This document shows, in pieces, positions 43,497 to 51,590 of a stretch of DNA of 54,270 nt. Under the pieces are notes generated by a model. It saw nothing but the letters and a program-made list of their open reading frames with translations. It was not told the origin of the DNA and did no database searches. The stretch comes from CAG-632 sp963626805 (GTDB lineage: Bacteria > Bacillota > Clostridia > Lachnospirales > Lachnospiraceae), in contig CAVFXS010000018.1 in the NCBI GenBank assembly GCA_963626805.1, positions 1 through 54,270 of the forward strand, read 5' to 3'. The position numbers and the translations under genes were made by a program. The stretch's first letter is position 1, and the number at the start of each line of letters is the position of its first letter.

Positions 43497-43552
43497 TCCT
43501 TAAGTATTTAGGAATAACCTCAACTTATTAACCCAAAAGGAGGGTCCCAATA

Positions 43553-44506
43553 GTGTTTGAATTTGAAAAACCTAGAATTGAAATTGCAGAGATTTCTGAA
43601 GACAATAAGTATGGGCGCTTTGTAGTTGAGCCTTTAGAGAGAGGTTATGGTACAACTCTTGGTAACTCATTAAGAAGAATTATGCTTTCTTCTTTGCCAG
43701 GTTCAGCAGTTACTTCTGTTAAGATTAAAGGGGTATTACATGAATTCAGTTCTATCCCGGGTGTAAAAGAAGACGTAACCGAAATTATTATGAATATTAA
43801 GGAATTAGCGATTAAGAATAATTCCACAGCAGAGACATCTACCGCTTACATCGAGTTTGAGGGTGAAGGCGTTGTAACAGCAGCAGATATTCATGTAGAC
43901 AGCAATATCGAGATCCTGAATAAGGATCTTGTAATTGCTACCTTAAGTGGTCCGGATTGCCGTCTGGATATGGAATTAACCATTTCCAAGGGCAGAGGCT
44001 ACGTAGGAGCTGACAAGAATAAGAAGGAAGATTTATCCATTGATGTGATCGCAGTTGATTCAATCTACACACCGGTTGAGCGTGTGAATATGATTGTTGA
44101 GAATACTCGTGTTGGTCAGGTGACAGATTATGATAAGTTAACATTGGATGTATTTACTAATGGTACACTGGCACCGGATGAGGCAGTCAGCCTTGCAGCT
44201 AAGGTATTAAGCGAGCATTTGAACCTGTTTATTGATTTATCTGAGAACGCAAAGTCAACAGAGGTTATGGTAGAAACCAAGGATGATGAAAAGGGTAAGG
44301 TGCTTGAAATGAGCATCGACGAACTGGAATTATCCGTACGTTCTTATAACTGCTTAAAGCGTGCAGGAATCAATACAGTTGAAGAATTAACCAATAAGAC
44401 TTCAGAAGATATGATGAAGGTTCGTAACTTAGGACGGAAGTCATTAGAAGAAGTATTAAGTAAGTTAAAGGAATTAGGTCTTGAGCTTCGCAACGGCGAT
44501 GAGTAA
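43553..44506 (+). CDS. rpoA: RNA polymerase alpha subunit
   Basis: A 317-residue protein. The N-terminal assembly domain (1 to about 230) contains GYGTTLGNSLRRIMLSSLPG. A linker leads to the C-terminal domain (about 250-317) that contacts upstream DNA and activators, with RSYNCLKRAGINTVEEL and RNLGRKSLEEV. The start is GTG behind AAAAGGAGGG. Confidence 0.97.
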   Translation: MFEFEKPRIEIAEISEDNKYGRFVVEPLERGYGTTLGNSLRRIMLSSLPGSAVTSVKIKGVLHEFSSIPGVKEDVTEIIMNIKELAIKNNSTAETSTAYIEFEGEGVVTAADIHVDSNIEILNKDLVIATLSGPDCRLDMELTISKGRGYVGADKNKKEDLSIDVIAVDSIYTPVERVNMIVENTRVGQVTDYDKLTLDVFTNGTLAPDEAVSLAAKVLSEHLNLFIDLSENAKSTEVMVETKDDEKGKVLEMSIDELELSVRSYNCLKRAGINTVEELTNKTSEDMMKVRNLGRKSLEEVLSKLKELGLELRNGDE

Positions 44507-44597
44507 GATCTATGTATGCCACTAAAGCTGAATAAGAGTAAGCATAGTGAAGATGCAGAGCAATCTGCATGATTATCCACAAGGAGGACAAATCTAT

Positions 44598-45134
44598 ATG
44601 GCAATGTATAGAAAGCTTGGTAAGAAATCAAGTGCAAGACAGGCATTACTTCGTAATCAGGTAACCATGTTATTATACAATGGTAAGATTAAGACTACAG
44701 AGGCAAGAGCAAAGGAAGTTCGGCAGATCGCTGAGCATATGATTGCTTTAGCTGTTAAGGAAAAGGATAACTTCGATGAAGTAACCGTAACCGCAAAGGT
44801 TCCAAAGCTTGACAAAGATGGCAAGAGAATCAAGGAAGTGGTTGACGGTAAGAAGGTAACCCAGTATGACACTGTTGAGAAGAAGGTTAAGAAAGATCAG
44901 CCTTCCAGACTTCATGCAAGACGACAGATGTTAAAGGTTCTTTATCCGGTTGTTGAAGTTCCTGCAGAGGGCGCCGGAAGAAAGAAAGCAACTAAGAAGG
45001 TTGATTTAACAGCTAAGTTATTTGATGAGTACGCACCGAAGTATGCAGACCGTCAGGGTGGTTATACACGTATCGTAAAGATCGGACCACGTAAGGGTGA
45101 TGCAGCTATGGAAGTAATTCTTGAATTAGTATAA
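44598..45134 (+). CDS. rplQ: 50S ribosomal protein L17 with internal insertion
   Basis: A 178-residue L17, against about 120 in Bacillus subtilis. The N-terminal core (YRKLGKKSSARQALLRNQV) and the C-terminal GGYTRIVKIGPRKGDAA are normal. The extra length is a charged insert (about 60-145) rich in lysine and valine. Similar enlarged L17 proteins occur in related Clostridia, as far as I recall. AAGGAGG precedes the ATG. It closes the ribosomal cluster before a strong terminator. Confidence 0.94.
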   Translation: MAMYRKLGKKSSARQALLRNQVTMLLYNGKIKTTEARAKEVRQIAEHMIALAVKEKDNFDEVTVTAKVPKLDKDGKRIKEVVDGKKVTQYDTVEKKVKKDQPSRLHARRQMLKVLYPVVEVPAEGAGRKKATKKVDLTAKLFDEYAPKYADRQGGYTRIVKIGPRKGDAAMEVILELV

Positions 45135-45142
45135 GAAATGCA

Positions 45143-45177
45143 CAAGGCTGTCGCATAGAATGCGGCAGCCTTTTTTC
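45143..45177 (+). terminator. Terminator after rplQ
   Basis: AAGGCTGTCGCAT pairs with ATGCGGCAGCCTT around a 3-base loop (one G-T pair), followed by six T's. It marks the end of the ribosomal superoperon. Confidence 0.93.
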
Positions 45178-45203
45178 ACATAATGAGATAGGAATCAGAA
45201 GTT

Positions 45204-47093
45204 ATGATAAAAGCAGAACATGTATCATTTGAATATTTTCGCAGAGATGAAAACGGCAATGTATCTGATATGGTGGAAGCGGTCAAGGATCTTTCCCTTG
45301 AGGTAAAGCAGGGCGAATTCATAGGCATTCTGGGCTGTAATGGGTCCGGAAAGTCAACATTTGCAAAGATGTTGAATGCACTGCTGGATCCGACAGAGGG
45401 CGAGATCTGGATAGAAGGCATGAGTACAAAGGACAGTGCGAATACCTGGAATATCAGAGAAAATACCGGAATGGTATTTCAGAATCCGGATAATCAGATC
45501 ATCGGTACGATTGTAGAGGAAGATGTAGCATTCGGACCGGAGAATCTGGGAGTTCCGACAGATGAGATATGTAGCCGGGTTTCAGCGGCATTGGAAACGG
45601 TAGGCATGACTGCATATCGGGAGCAGTCACCGAATCGGCTGTCCGGTGGACAGAAGCAACGAGTAGCGATTGCAGGTGTTCTTGCAATGCAGCCGAAGTG
45701 TATTATATTTGATGAGTCGACTGCAATGCTGGATCCGAAGGGACGGCAGGAGGTGCTGAAAGCGGCACACATGCTGAACCGCGAAAAAGGGATTACAATT
45801 CTGTTTATTACACATAACATGGAAGAAGTTGTAGAGGCAGACCGGATCGTAGTGATGAATCTGGGTAAGCTGGTGGCAGAAGGAACGCCACAGGAGATTT
45901 TCAGTCATCCGGAGCAGATGCAGGAATACGGACTGGAGCTGCCGAGAATTACAGAGCTGGCGGTTCGCCTGAAAAAGAACGGGATTCCGATAAACGGTAC
46001 GATTCTGGATGAGGATACGCTGGTGTCAGAGCTGGAACGCGTAGCAGAGCGGATGGCCGGAGGACGTGTCGGACGGACATCTTATATGGGTCAGTCAGCA
46101 CAGACGGAGCGGACTTATAGGAAGGCAGGATCACATACCGGACAGTCAGCACAGACGGAGCATGTAGCTTATATGGGACAGGAAGCACAGGCGGAGCAGG
46201 CAGGAAATGCAGAACGGGCGGACCGGACAGAGGTGATGCGCTCCGGATTGATTCTGGATCATATTTCCTATCGGTATAATCCGGGAACCATTTATGAGTA
46301 TCCGGCACTGCAGGATGTTTCGCTATCGTTTGCAAAGGGTGAATTTGTAGCAATTATTGGACATACCGGGTCCGGAAAATCTACGTTGATCCAGCAGTTT
46401 AACGGTTTGCTGGAGCCGGATAGCGGGCATATATATTTTGAAGGAAAAGATGTGTTTGAAAAGGGCTATAACCGGACACATTTGCGGGAAAAAGTGGGAC
46501 TGGTATTTCAGTATCCGGAATATCAGCTGTTCGCAGAAACGGTACTGGAGGATGTGAGCTTCGGACCGAGGAATCTGAAGCTTCCGTTGCTTGAAGTACA
46601 GCAGAGAGCATTTCAGGCAATTGAGGCAGTCGGATTATCGGATGCGGTTTACGATTCGTCTCCGTTTGAACTGTCCGGCGGACAGAAACGTCGGGTGGCG
46701 ATTGCAGGTGTTTTGGCAATGCAGCCGGATATTCTGGTGTTGGACGAGCCGGTGGCAGGTCTGGATCCAGTTGGACGGAAAGAATTGTTGCAGATGCTGC
46801 GGCAATTGAATCAAAAGGGCATGACAATCGTATTAGTTTCGCACAATATGGAGGATGTCGCAGAATATGCCGACCGTGTAATTGTAATGAATCAGGGCAC
46901 GGTTGACTTTGATGGGAAAACTGCAGAGGTATTTCAGCGGGAAGAATATCTGCAGGAGCTGGGACTGGATATACCGGTCATTACACATGTGATGAAACGG
47001 TTGCGTGAAGAGGGGTATCAGGTGAATGCGGGAGAATATCGGATGCAGCGTGCAGTGGAGGAGCTGACAGCGTATTTATCCGGGCAGGTGTAA
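45204..47093 (+). CDS. ECF transporter ATPase, EcfA1-EcfA2 fusion
   Basis: A 629-residue protein with two complete ABC ATPase domains, usually two separate genes at this locus. Domain 1 (about 1-285) has GCNGSGKST (44-52), LSGGQKQRVAIAG and IIFDESTAMLDP. Domain 2 (about 344-600) has GHTGSGKSTLIQQFNGLL, LSGGQKRRVAIAG and LVLDEPVAGLDP. Both contain the catalytic glutamate. The linker (about 290-343) is hydrophilic and holds repeats of the form GQ(S/E)AQ(T/A)E. It powers vitamin uptake with EcfT, encoded next, and substrate-binding S subunits encoded elsewhere. Confidence 0.93.
   Translation: MIKAEHVSFEYFRRDENGNVSDMVEAVKDLSLEVKQGEFIGILGCNGSGKSTFAKMLNALLDPTEGEIWIEGMSTKDSANTWNIRENTGMVFQNPDNQIIGTIVEEDVAFGPENLGVPTDEICSRVSAALETVGMTAYREQSPNRLSGGQKQRVAIAGVLAMQPKCIIFDESTAMLDPKGRQEVLKAAHMLNREKGITILFITHNMEEVVEADRIVVMNLGKLVAEGTPQEIFSHPEQMQEYGLELPRITELAVRLKKNGIPINGTILDEDTLVSELERVAERMAGGRVGRTSYMGQSAQTERTYRKAGSHTGQSAQTEHVAYMGQEAQAEQAGNAERADRTEVMRSGLILDHISYRYNPGTIYEYPALQDVSLSFAKGEFVAIIGHTGSGKSTLIQQFNGLLEPDSGHIYFEGKDVFEKGYNRTHLREKVGLVFQYPEYQLFAETVLEDVSFGPRNLKLPLLEVQQRAFQAIEAVGLSDAVYDSSPFELSGGQKRRVAIAGVLAMQPDILVLDEPVAGLDPVGRKELLQMLRQLNQKGMTIVLVSHNMEDVAEYADRVIVMNQGTVDFDGKTAEVFQREEYLQELGLDIPVITHVMKRLREEGYQVNAGEYRMQRAVEELTAYLSGQV
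46092..46197 (+). repeat. Direct repeats encoding the EcfA1-EcfA2 linker
   Basis: CAGTCAGCACAGACGGAGC occurs exactly at 46092-46110 and 46143-46161. A variant with three changes lies at 46179-46197. The spacings are 51 and 36 bases, both multiples of three, so the frame is kept. Confidence 0.85.
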
Positions 47094-47116
47094 GCACTGC
47101 ATGACAGGAGGTAAGC

Positions 47117-47917
47117 ATGATTCGAGATATTACCATTGGACAATATTATCCGGTGGAATCTGTGATTCACAGATTGGACCCACGAACGAAGCTGGCAATC
47201 AGTTTCCTATATATTATCAGTCTTTTTCTGGCAAATAATAAATATATGTATCTTTTGGCACTGGTGGCACTGGTGGTTTATATCGGATGCTCGAAGGTTC
47301 CGTTAAAGTTTATGCTGAAGGGCCTGAAGGGAATCGCGATTTTTATTCTCTTTTCCGTAGTGCTGAATATGTTTTTTACCAAGGGAGATCCATTTCTGGA
47401 TTTCGGATTTATTCATATATCCTGGCAGGGATTCCGAACCGCCTGTTACGCGACGGTGCGGATCATTTTCCTTGTGCTGGGAGCCGCGGTGATCACATAT
47501 ACAACGACTCCAACGAAGCTGACAGATGGCCTGGAACGGGCATTTTCCTGGCTGAAGCGCTTTCGGGTGCCGGTGCATGAGGTGGCAATGATGGTAAGTA
47601 TTGCCCTGCGGTTCATTCCGATTCTGGTTGAGGAGCTGGATAAGATCATGAAGGCACAGCAGGCACGGTGTGCGGACTTTGAGAATGGCAGTATTTGGAA
47701 CCGGCTGAAAAGTCTCTTTCCGGTTATCCTGCCAATGTTTGTATCGGCGATCCGGCGGGCAAACGATCTGGCACTGGCAATGGAAGCACGGTGCTATCGC
47801 GGCGGAGACGGAAGGACGAAGATGAAACCGTTACAGTATACGGTCTGTGACCGGGTAACCTATATTCTTCTGCTGGTATATATGGCAGGAATGATCAGTC
47901 TGCGGATATTGTTATAA
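47117..47917 (+). CDS. ecfT: ECF transporter transmembrane subunit
   Basis: A 266-residue membrane protein with about six helices. The cytosolic coupling region carries the two EcfT motifs as AQQARCADF and AMEARCYRG (A-R-x-x-x-x pattern), which bind the ATPases. It links the fused ATPase to exchangeable vitamin-binding S subunits. AGGAGG precedes the ATG, 23 bases after the ATPase stop. Confidence 0.94.
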   Translation: MIRDITIGQYYPVESVIHRLDPRTKLAISFLYIISLFLANNKYMYLLALVALVVYIGCSKVPLKFMLKGLKGIAIFILFSVVLNMFFTKGDPFLDFGFIHISWQGFRTACYATVRIIFLVLGAAVITYTTTPTKLTDGLERAFSWLKRFRVPVHEVAMMVSIALRFIPILVEELDKIMKAQQARCADFENGSIWNRLKSLFPVILPMFVSAIRRANDLALAMEARCYRGGDGRTKMKPLQYTVCDRVTYILLLVYMAGMISLRILL

Positions 47918-47942
47918 TAAGAGTACAAAGTGGAGAAGCAAA

Positions 47943-48680
47943 ATGAAACGGGTGAAATTAATTGTTGCATATGATGGAACAAATTATTGCGGCTGGCAGA
48001 TACAGATAAACGGAATTACAGTGGAAGAGGTATTAAATAAAACCATTTCCGAGCTGGTCGGGGAACCGATTGCTGTGATCGGCGCCAGCAGAACCGACTC
48101 CGGGGTTCATGCAATGGGCAATGTAGCGGTGTTTGATACCGAGAGCCGGATTCCGGCAGAGAAGATGAGCTTTGCATTAAATCAGCGGCTGCCGGAGGAT
48201 ATTCGGATCCAGGAGTCCTGCGAGGTGCCGTTGGACTGGCATCCACGCTACTGTGATACCAGAAAGACATATGAATACCGGATCCTGAACCGACGGTTTG
48301 CAATCCCCACCGAGCGGCTTTACAGTCATTTCTTCTATTATCCGCTGGATGTGGAGAAAATGCAGAAGGCGGCGGATTATCTGGTGGGAGAGCACGATTT
48401 TAAGAGCTTCTGTTCTACCAGAACGCAGGTGGAGAATACCGTCCGGACGATCTATTTTCTTCGGGTTATAAAGGAAGGAGATATGATCCGGATTCAGATT
48501 AATGGGAACGGCTTCCTGTATAATATGGTGCGGATTATTGTCGGAACCTTATTAAAGGTCGGAACCGGTATGTATCCACCGGAGCATGTAAAGGAGATTC
48601 TGGAGGCCAAGGATCGGCGGCTGGCAGGTCCCAAAGCAGAGGCCAGAGGATTGACGCTGATGGAAATCGAGTATTTGTAA
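47943..48680 (+). CDS. truA: tRNA pseudouridine(38-40) synthase
   Basis: A 245-residue enzyme that makes pseudouridine at positions 38-40 of tRNA anticodon arms. The catalytic aspartate lies in GASRTDSGVHAMGNV (about 50-64). FLYNMVRIIVGTLLKVG is the second signature. It follows ecfT by 25 bases, the usual Firmicutes order. Confidence 0.96.
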   Translation: MKRVKLIVAYDGTNYCGWQIQINGITVEEVLNKTISELVGEPIAVIGASRTDSGVHAMGNVAVFDTESRIPAEKMSFALNQRLPEDIRIQESCEVPLDWHPRYCDTRKTYEYRILNRRFAIPTERLYSHFFYYPLDVEKMQKAADYLVGEHDFKSFCSTRTQVENTVRTIYFLRVIKEGDMIRIQINGNGFLYNMVRIIVGTLLKVGTGMYPPEHVKEILEAKDRRLAGPKAEARGLTLMEIEYL

Positions 48681-48883
48681 AAATGATGTAAAATATCCGG
48701 AATTGTGTGGAAAAAAGGCGAAATATACCCGAAATTCAGGATGATATCCACAATAATATCAACAATTCGTGGAAAACTTTTGCAAAAAAGCACGATAATT
48801 CTGTGAATTGGGTCGTATGTTAAAAGATGTATGTGTGGCAAACGGAAAGCAGAGAACACTAAGATGCGTGAAGAGGATATGTG

Positions 48884-49681
48884 GTGACAGAAACGATGGA
48901 ATATAAAAGCCTTAGATCGGAAAAAAATGAAACTGTGATAAATCAGGTGATAAAGCGATATCATTTCCTGGAGCAGGACCGGGAGAGTCTTTCTGTTTTA
49001 TATCAGGCGTTACTGCCATTGATCCGGACAGAGGCATTCTATATCTGGGATCCGGTGTTGGAAGCGGAGGCGGTACCGGAATGCAAAACGGTACCGCCGA
49101 ATGCAGATATGGAGCATGAGAGAAATGAGACTCAGGCTCTTGTATTTCTGAGTCTTGGAAAGGCAATGGATGAGTTCCAGAGCCTTTATATGGATGCCGG
49201 ATGCCTGCGGGAGGCCTATATGCTTGAATGCATCGGACTGGAGCTGCTTACAGAGGCCTATGAGGAGTTTGTGAAGCAGGTACAGAAGGACACGCATAAA
49301 TGGGCGAAACGGCTGGAATTTGTGGGTGACAATTGCCCGATTGAGACCCTGCCGGGCCTATATCGACAGGTTTTTACGGAGCCGGGACCGATCACCTACT
49401 CGGAGCAGTGCATCCTCTCGCCAAAGAAAAGTGTCGCATTTTTTCTGGTCATGTCAGATAAAAAGGTGGACAGTAAACCGTGCCATATATGTTCGCAGTG
49501 TAAAAATACGGACTGTATATTCCGGCAGACAACCCCTGACAATGAGAAACCATATACGGGCAATCAGTATTCCTATGGGTATCAGCGCTTTTTTGGTCAG
49601 CAGAGGCAGTTGAAAAAACGAGCGGATGAGAAGCAGGCAGATGCAAAGCAAGTGGATGAAAAAGCAGGGCAGATAAAATAA
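48884..49681 (+). CDS. Corrinoid/B12 methionine synthase activation domain-like protein
   Basis: A 265-residue protein resembling the stand-alone activation domain of B12-dependent methionine synthase. I base this on LGKAMDEFQSLYMDAGCLREAY, the P-(I/L)-E-T region, SEQCILSPKKSVAFFLVMS and a C-terminal cysteine cluster CHICSQCKNTDC. Such proteins reactivate corrinoid methyltransferases. The lysine- and glutamine-rich tail (from about 235) is probably disordered. GTG 48884 follows AAGAGG. GTG 48881 and ATG 48896 are alternatives. A cobalamin adenosyltransferase gene follows. Confidence 0.7.
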   Translation: MTETMEYKSLRSEKNETVINQVIKRYHFLEQDRESLSVLYQALLPLIRTEAFYIWDPVLEAEAVPECKTVPPNADMEHERNETQALVFLSLGKAMDEFQSLYMDAGCLREAYMLECIGLELLTEAYEEFVKQVQKDTHKWAKRLEFVGDNCPIETLPGLYRQVFTEPGPITYSEQCILSPKKSVAFFLVMSDKKVDSKPCHICSQCKNTDCIFRQTTPDNEKPYTGNQYSYGYQRFFGQQRQLKKRADEKQADAKQVDEKAGQIK

Positions 49682-49746
49682 GTAGATAAAACCAGGCAGC
49701 CGGAGAATCAGCAAAGACGAACGGATATGAGAAGGGAGAACAGAAA

Positions 49747-50364
49747 ATGACGGAGAACATGCGTGTACAGGAAAAGAAACAGATTGCCTGCATACATGTA
49801 TATTGCGGAGACAGTAAGGGAAAAACAACTGCAGCCATCGGACTTGCCATCAGAGCGGCAGGCGCCGGGAAGCAGGTATTGTTCTCCCAGTTTATGAAGG
49901 GCGGGCAGTCCTCGGAGCTTCAGATTCTGAAAGAGATTCCGAGTATCAGACTTATGCGTAGTGAGAAGGAATTTCCATTTTATGAATACATGTCAGCAGA
50001 GCAGAAGCAGGAATTAACGGATATCCATAACGGGATGCTTCAGAAGATGACAGAATCACTGGATGCAGGCAGCCGTTTTGTAAGCGATAGATCTGTAAGC
50101 AACAGCTCGGCGGATAATGAAGCAGTATGGCACCCGGATGTGATCATAATGGATGAAATCACGTATCCATATAATTGGGAGCTACTGGATCGAAGCCTGT
50201 TCCAACAGTTTCTGACACAGGCAAAGGGCAGGGTGGAACTGGTGTTGACCGGGCGGAATCCGGCAGAGGAAATCCTGCAGGCAGCCGATTATATAACAGA
50301 GATGCGTAAGATCCGGCATCCGTATGATCAGGGGATTCCCGCACGGATCGGGATTGAATTGTAA
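49747..50364 (+). CDS. Corrinoid adenosyltransferase (CobO/BtuR type)
   Basis: A 205-residue enzyme that attaches the 5'-deoxyadenosyl group to cob(I)alamin or cobyrinic acid diamide. The P-loop GDSKGKTTAAIGLAIRA starts at 21. FSQFMKGGQSSEL, IIMDEITYPYNW and LTGRNPAEEIL are the family blocks. The segment around 110-125 is longer than in E. coli BtuR. It is 65 bases behind the corrinoid-activation gene and probably shares its transcript. Confidence 0.92.
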   Translation: MTENMRVQEKKQIACIHVYCGDSKGKTTAAIGLAIRAAGAGKQVLFSQFMKGGQSSELQILKEIPSIRLMRSEKEFPFYEYMSAEQKQELTDIHNGMLQKMTESLDAGSRFVSDRSVSNSSADNEAVWHPDVIIMDEITYPYNWELLDRSLFQQFLTQAKGRVELVLTGRNPAEEILQAADYITEMRKIRHPYDQGIPARIGIEL

Positions 50365-50422
50365 AAGCGGAGAACCGGCGGAAATTTAGCAGAAAATCAG
50401 CCGAAAATAAGAAGAAAATTGG

Positions 50423-50451
50423 TTGACACACATGGAACGGTGTAATATAAT
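50423..50451 (+). promoter_or_regulatory. Promoter of rplM-rpsI
   Basis: TTGACA (50423-50428) and TATAAT (50446-50451), 17 bases apart, give a full consensus promoter. The start is near 50458, leaving a leader of about 90 bases. Confidence 0.9.
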
Positions 50452-50457
50452 ATACAA

Positions 50458-50548
50458 ATGTGACAAGAAAGATTAATACTTAAACCAAAGCCCCGGTAAT
50501 AGTATTTATCGCATATATGTTAGGTTAAAATTTGAAGGAGGAACAACC
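50458..50548 (+). promoter_or_regulatory. Leader of rplM
   Basis: A short untranslated leader with a possible stem AATACT (50475-50480) with AGTATT (50501-50506). Position and size fit the L13 leader known upstream of rplM in low-GC Gram-positives, but I cannot confirm the consensus by eye. Confidence 0.4.
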
Positions 50549-50983
50549 ATGAAGAGTTATATGGCTAGCCCATCAACGATTGAAAGACAGTGGTATGTAG
50601 TAGATGCTACAGGACATACATTAGGACGTTTAGCATCCGAGATTGCAAAGGTATTAAGAGGTAAGAACAAGCCTACTTATACTCCACATATTGATACAGG
50701 CGATTATGTAATCGTAGTTAACGCTGATAAGATTCAGGTTACAGGTAAGAAGATGGATCAGAAGGTATATTACAATCACTCTGATTATGTAGGCGGAATG
50801 AAGGAAACTACATTAAGAGAAAAGATGAACAAGAAGCCGGAAGATGTTATCTACTTGGCAGTTAAGGGTATGCTTCCAAAGGGACCTTTAGGACGTGAGA
50901 TGATCAAGAAGCTTCACGTATATGCAGGTCCAGAGCATGAGCAGGCAGCACAGAAGCCGGTTGCTTTAGAGATTAAGTATTAA
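50549..50983 (+). CDS. rplM: 50S ribosomal protein L13
   Basis: A 144-residue early assembly protein. ATGHTLGRLASEIAKVLRGK and the GMLPKGPLGREMIKKLHVY block are diagnostic. AAGGAGGA precedes the ATG. It is paired with rpsI, as in most bacteria. Confidence 0.97.
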   Translation: MKSYMASPSTIERQWYVVDATGHTLGRLASEIAKVLRGKNKPTYTPHIDTGDYVIVVNADKIQVTGKKMDQKVYYNHSDYVGGMKETTLREKMNKKPEDVIYLAVKGMLPKGPLGREMIKKLHVYAGPEHEQAAQKPVALEIKY

Positions 50984-51004
50984 TTGTAGAAGGAGGACAT
51001 AACA

Positions 51005-51406
51005 GTGGCTAAGAAGAAAGATAACAAGTTTTACGGAACTGGTAGAAGAAAAAGCAGTATTGCCAGAGTATATTTAGTACCTGGTACAGGTAAGGTTACA
51101 ATCAATAAGAGAGATATGGATGAGTATTTCGGATTAGAGACTCTGAAGTTAATCGTAAATCAGCCATTTGAAGCTACTTCTACACAGGGTAAGTTTGATG
51201 TATTAGTAAACGTTAAGGGTGGTGGATTTACCGGACAGGCTGGTGCAATCCGTCATGGTATTTCAAGAGCATTATGCGTAGCTGATCCAGAGTACAGACC
51301 GGCATTAAAGAAGGCTGGATTCTTAACTCGTGATCCACGTATGAAGGAAAGAAAGAAGTACGGTTTAAAAGCAGCTCGTCGCGCACCGCAGTTCTCCAAG
51401 AGATAG
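51005..51406 (+). CDS. rpsI: 30S ribosomal protein S9
   Basis: A 133-residue protein whose C-terminal tail (RAPQFSKR) reaches the P-site tRNA. YGTGRRKSSIARVYLVPGTG and GGGFTGQAGAIRHGISRAL are diagnostic. The start is GTG behind AGGAGG. An integrative element begins after its stop, and the rpsI 3' end may be part of the attachment site. Confidence 0.97.
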   Translation: MAKKKDNKFYGTGRRKSSIARVYLVPGTGKVTINKRDMDEYFGLETLKLIVNQPFEATSTQGKFDVLVNVKGGGFTGQAGAIRHGISRALCVADPEYRPALKKAGFLTRDPRMKERKKYGLKAARRAPQFSKR

Positions 51407-51588
51407 GATTTCGAGAACGAAGATATCAAGAAAAGCCCATTTTTCAAGGGTTACAGAAGTTGTGGAATGTCGTCAGATGTGTTGGAATTTACATCGAATG
51501 CAACACATATGCAGCAGGTATGCAACAAAGATATTGATATGTACAGGACATTTTTCAGTAGAGATACTGGGGAATGTCCTTTCTTAAT
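51407..51588. other. Candidate left attachment region of the integrative element
   Basis: The gap between rpsI and the integrase holds three 11-bp direct repeats (51498-51530) and a 7-bp inverted repeat, TGTGTTG (51478-51484) with CAACACA (51501-51507). The junction would lie within or just after the end of rpsI. The opposite end is outside the window, so the core repeat cannot be fixed. Confidence 0.5.
51498..51530 (+). repeat. Three phased 11-bp repeats near the integrase
   Basis: ATGCAACACAT, ATGCAGCAGGT and ATGCAACAAAG follow each other directly, sharing ATGCA(A/G)CA. A one-helical-turn period suggests arm-type binding sites for the integrase. Confidence 0.6.
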
Positions 51589-51590
51589 TT
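51547..51590 (+). terminator. Terminator between rpsI and the integrase
   Basis: AGGACATT with AATGTCCT, extended by CAGTA with TACTG, forms a long stem followed by TTCTTAATTT on the plus strand. It would stop rpsI transcription before the minus-strand integrase gene. Confidence 0.7.

Noticed and set aside
44573..44581. Perfect DnaA-box-like TTATCCACA before rplQ
   Set aside because: It overlaps the AAGGAGG ribosome binding site of rplQ and stands alone, so it is probably chance rather than an origin.
48700..48790. Three near-DnaA-box sequences (TATCCACA, TTTTCCAC types) between truA and the corrinoid gene
   Set aside because: None matches the full consensus, and no dnaA, dnaN or AT-rich unwinding region is near. 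Replication origin not supported.
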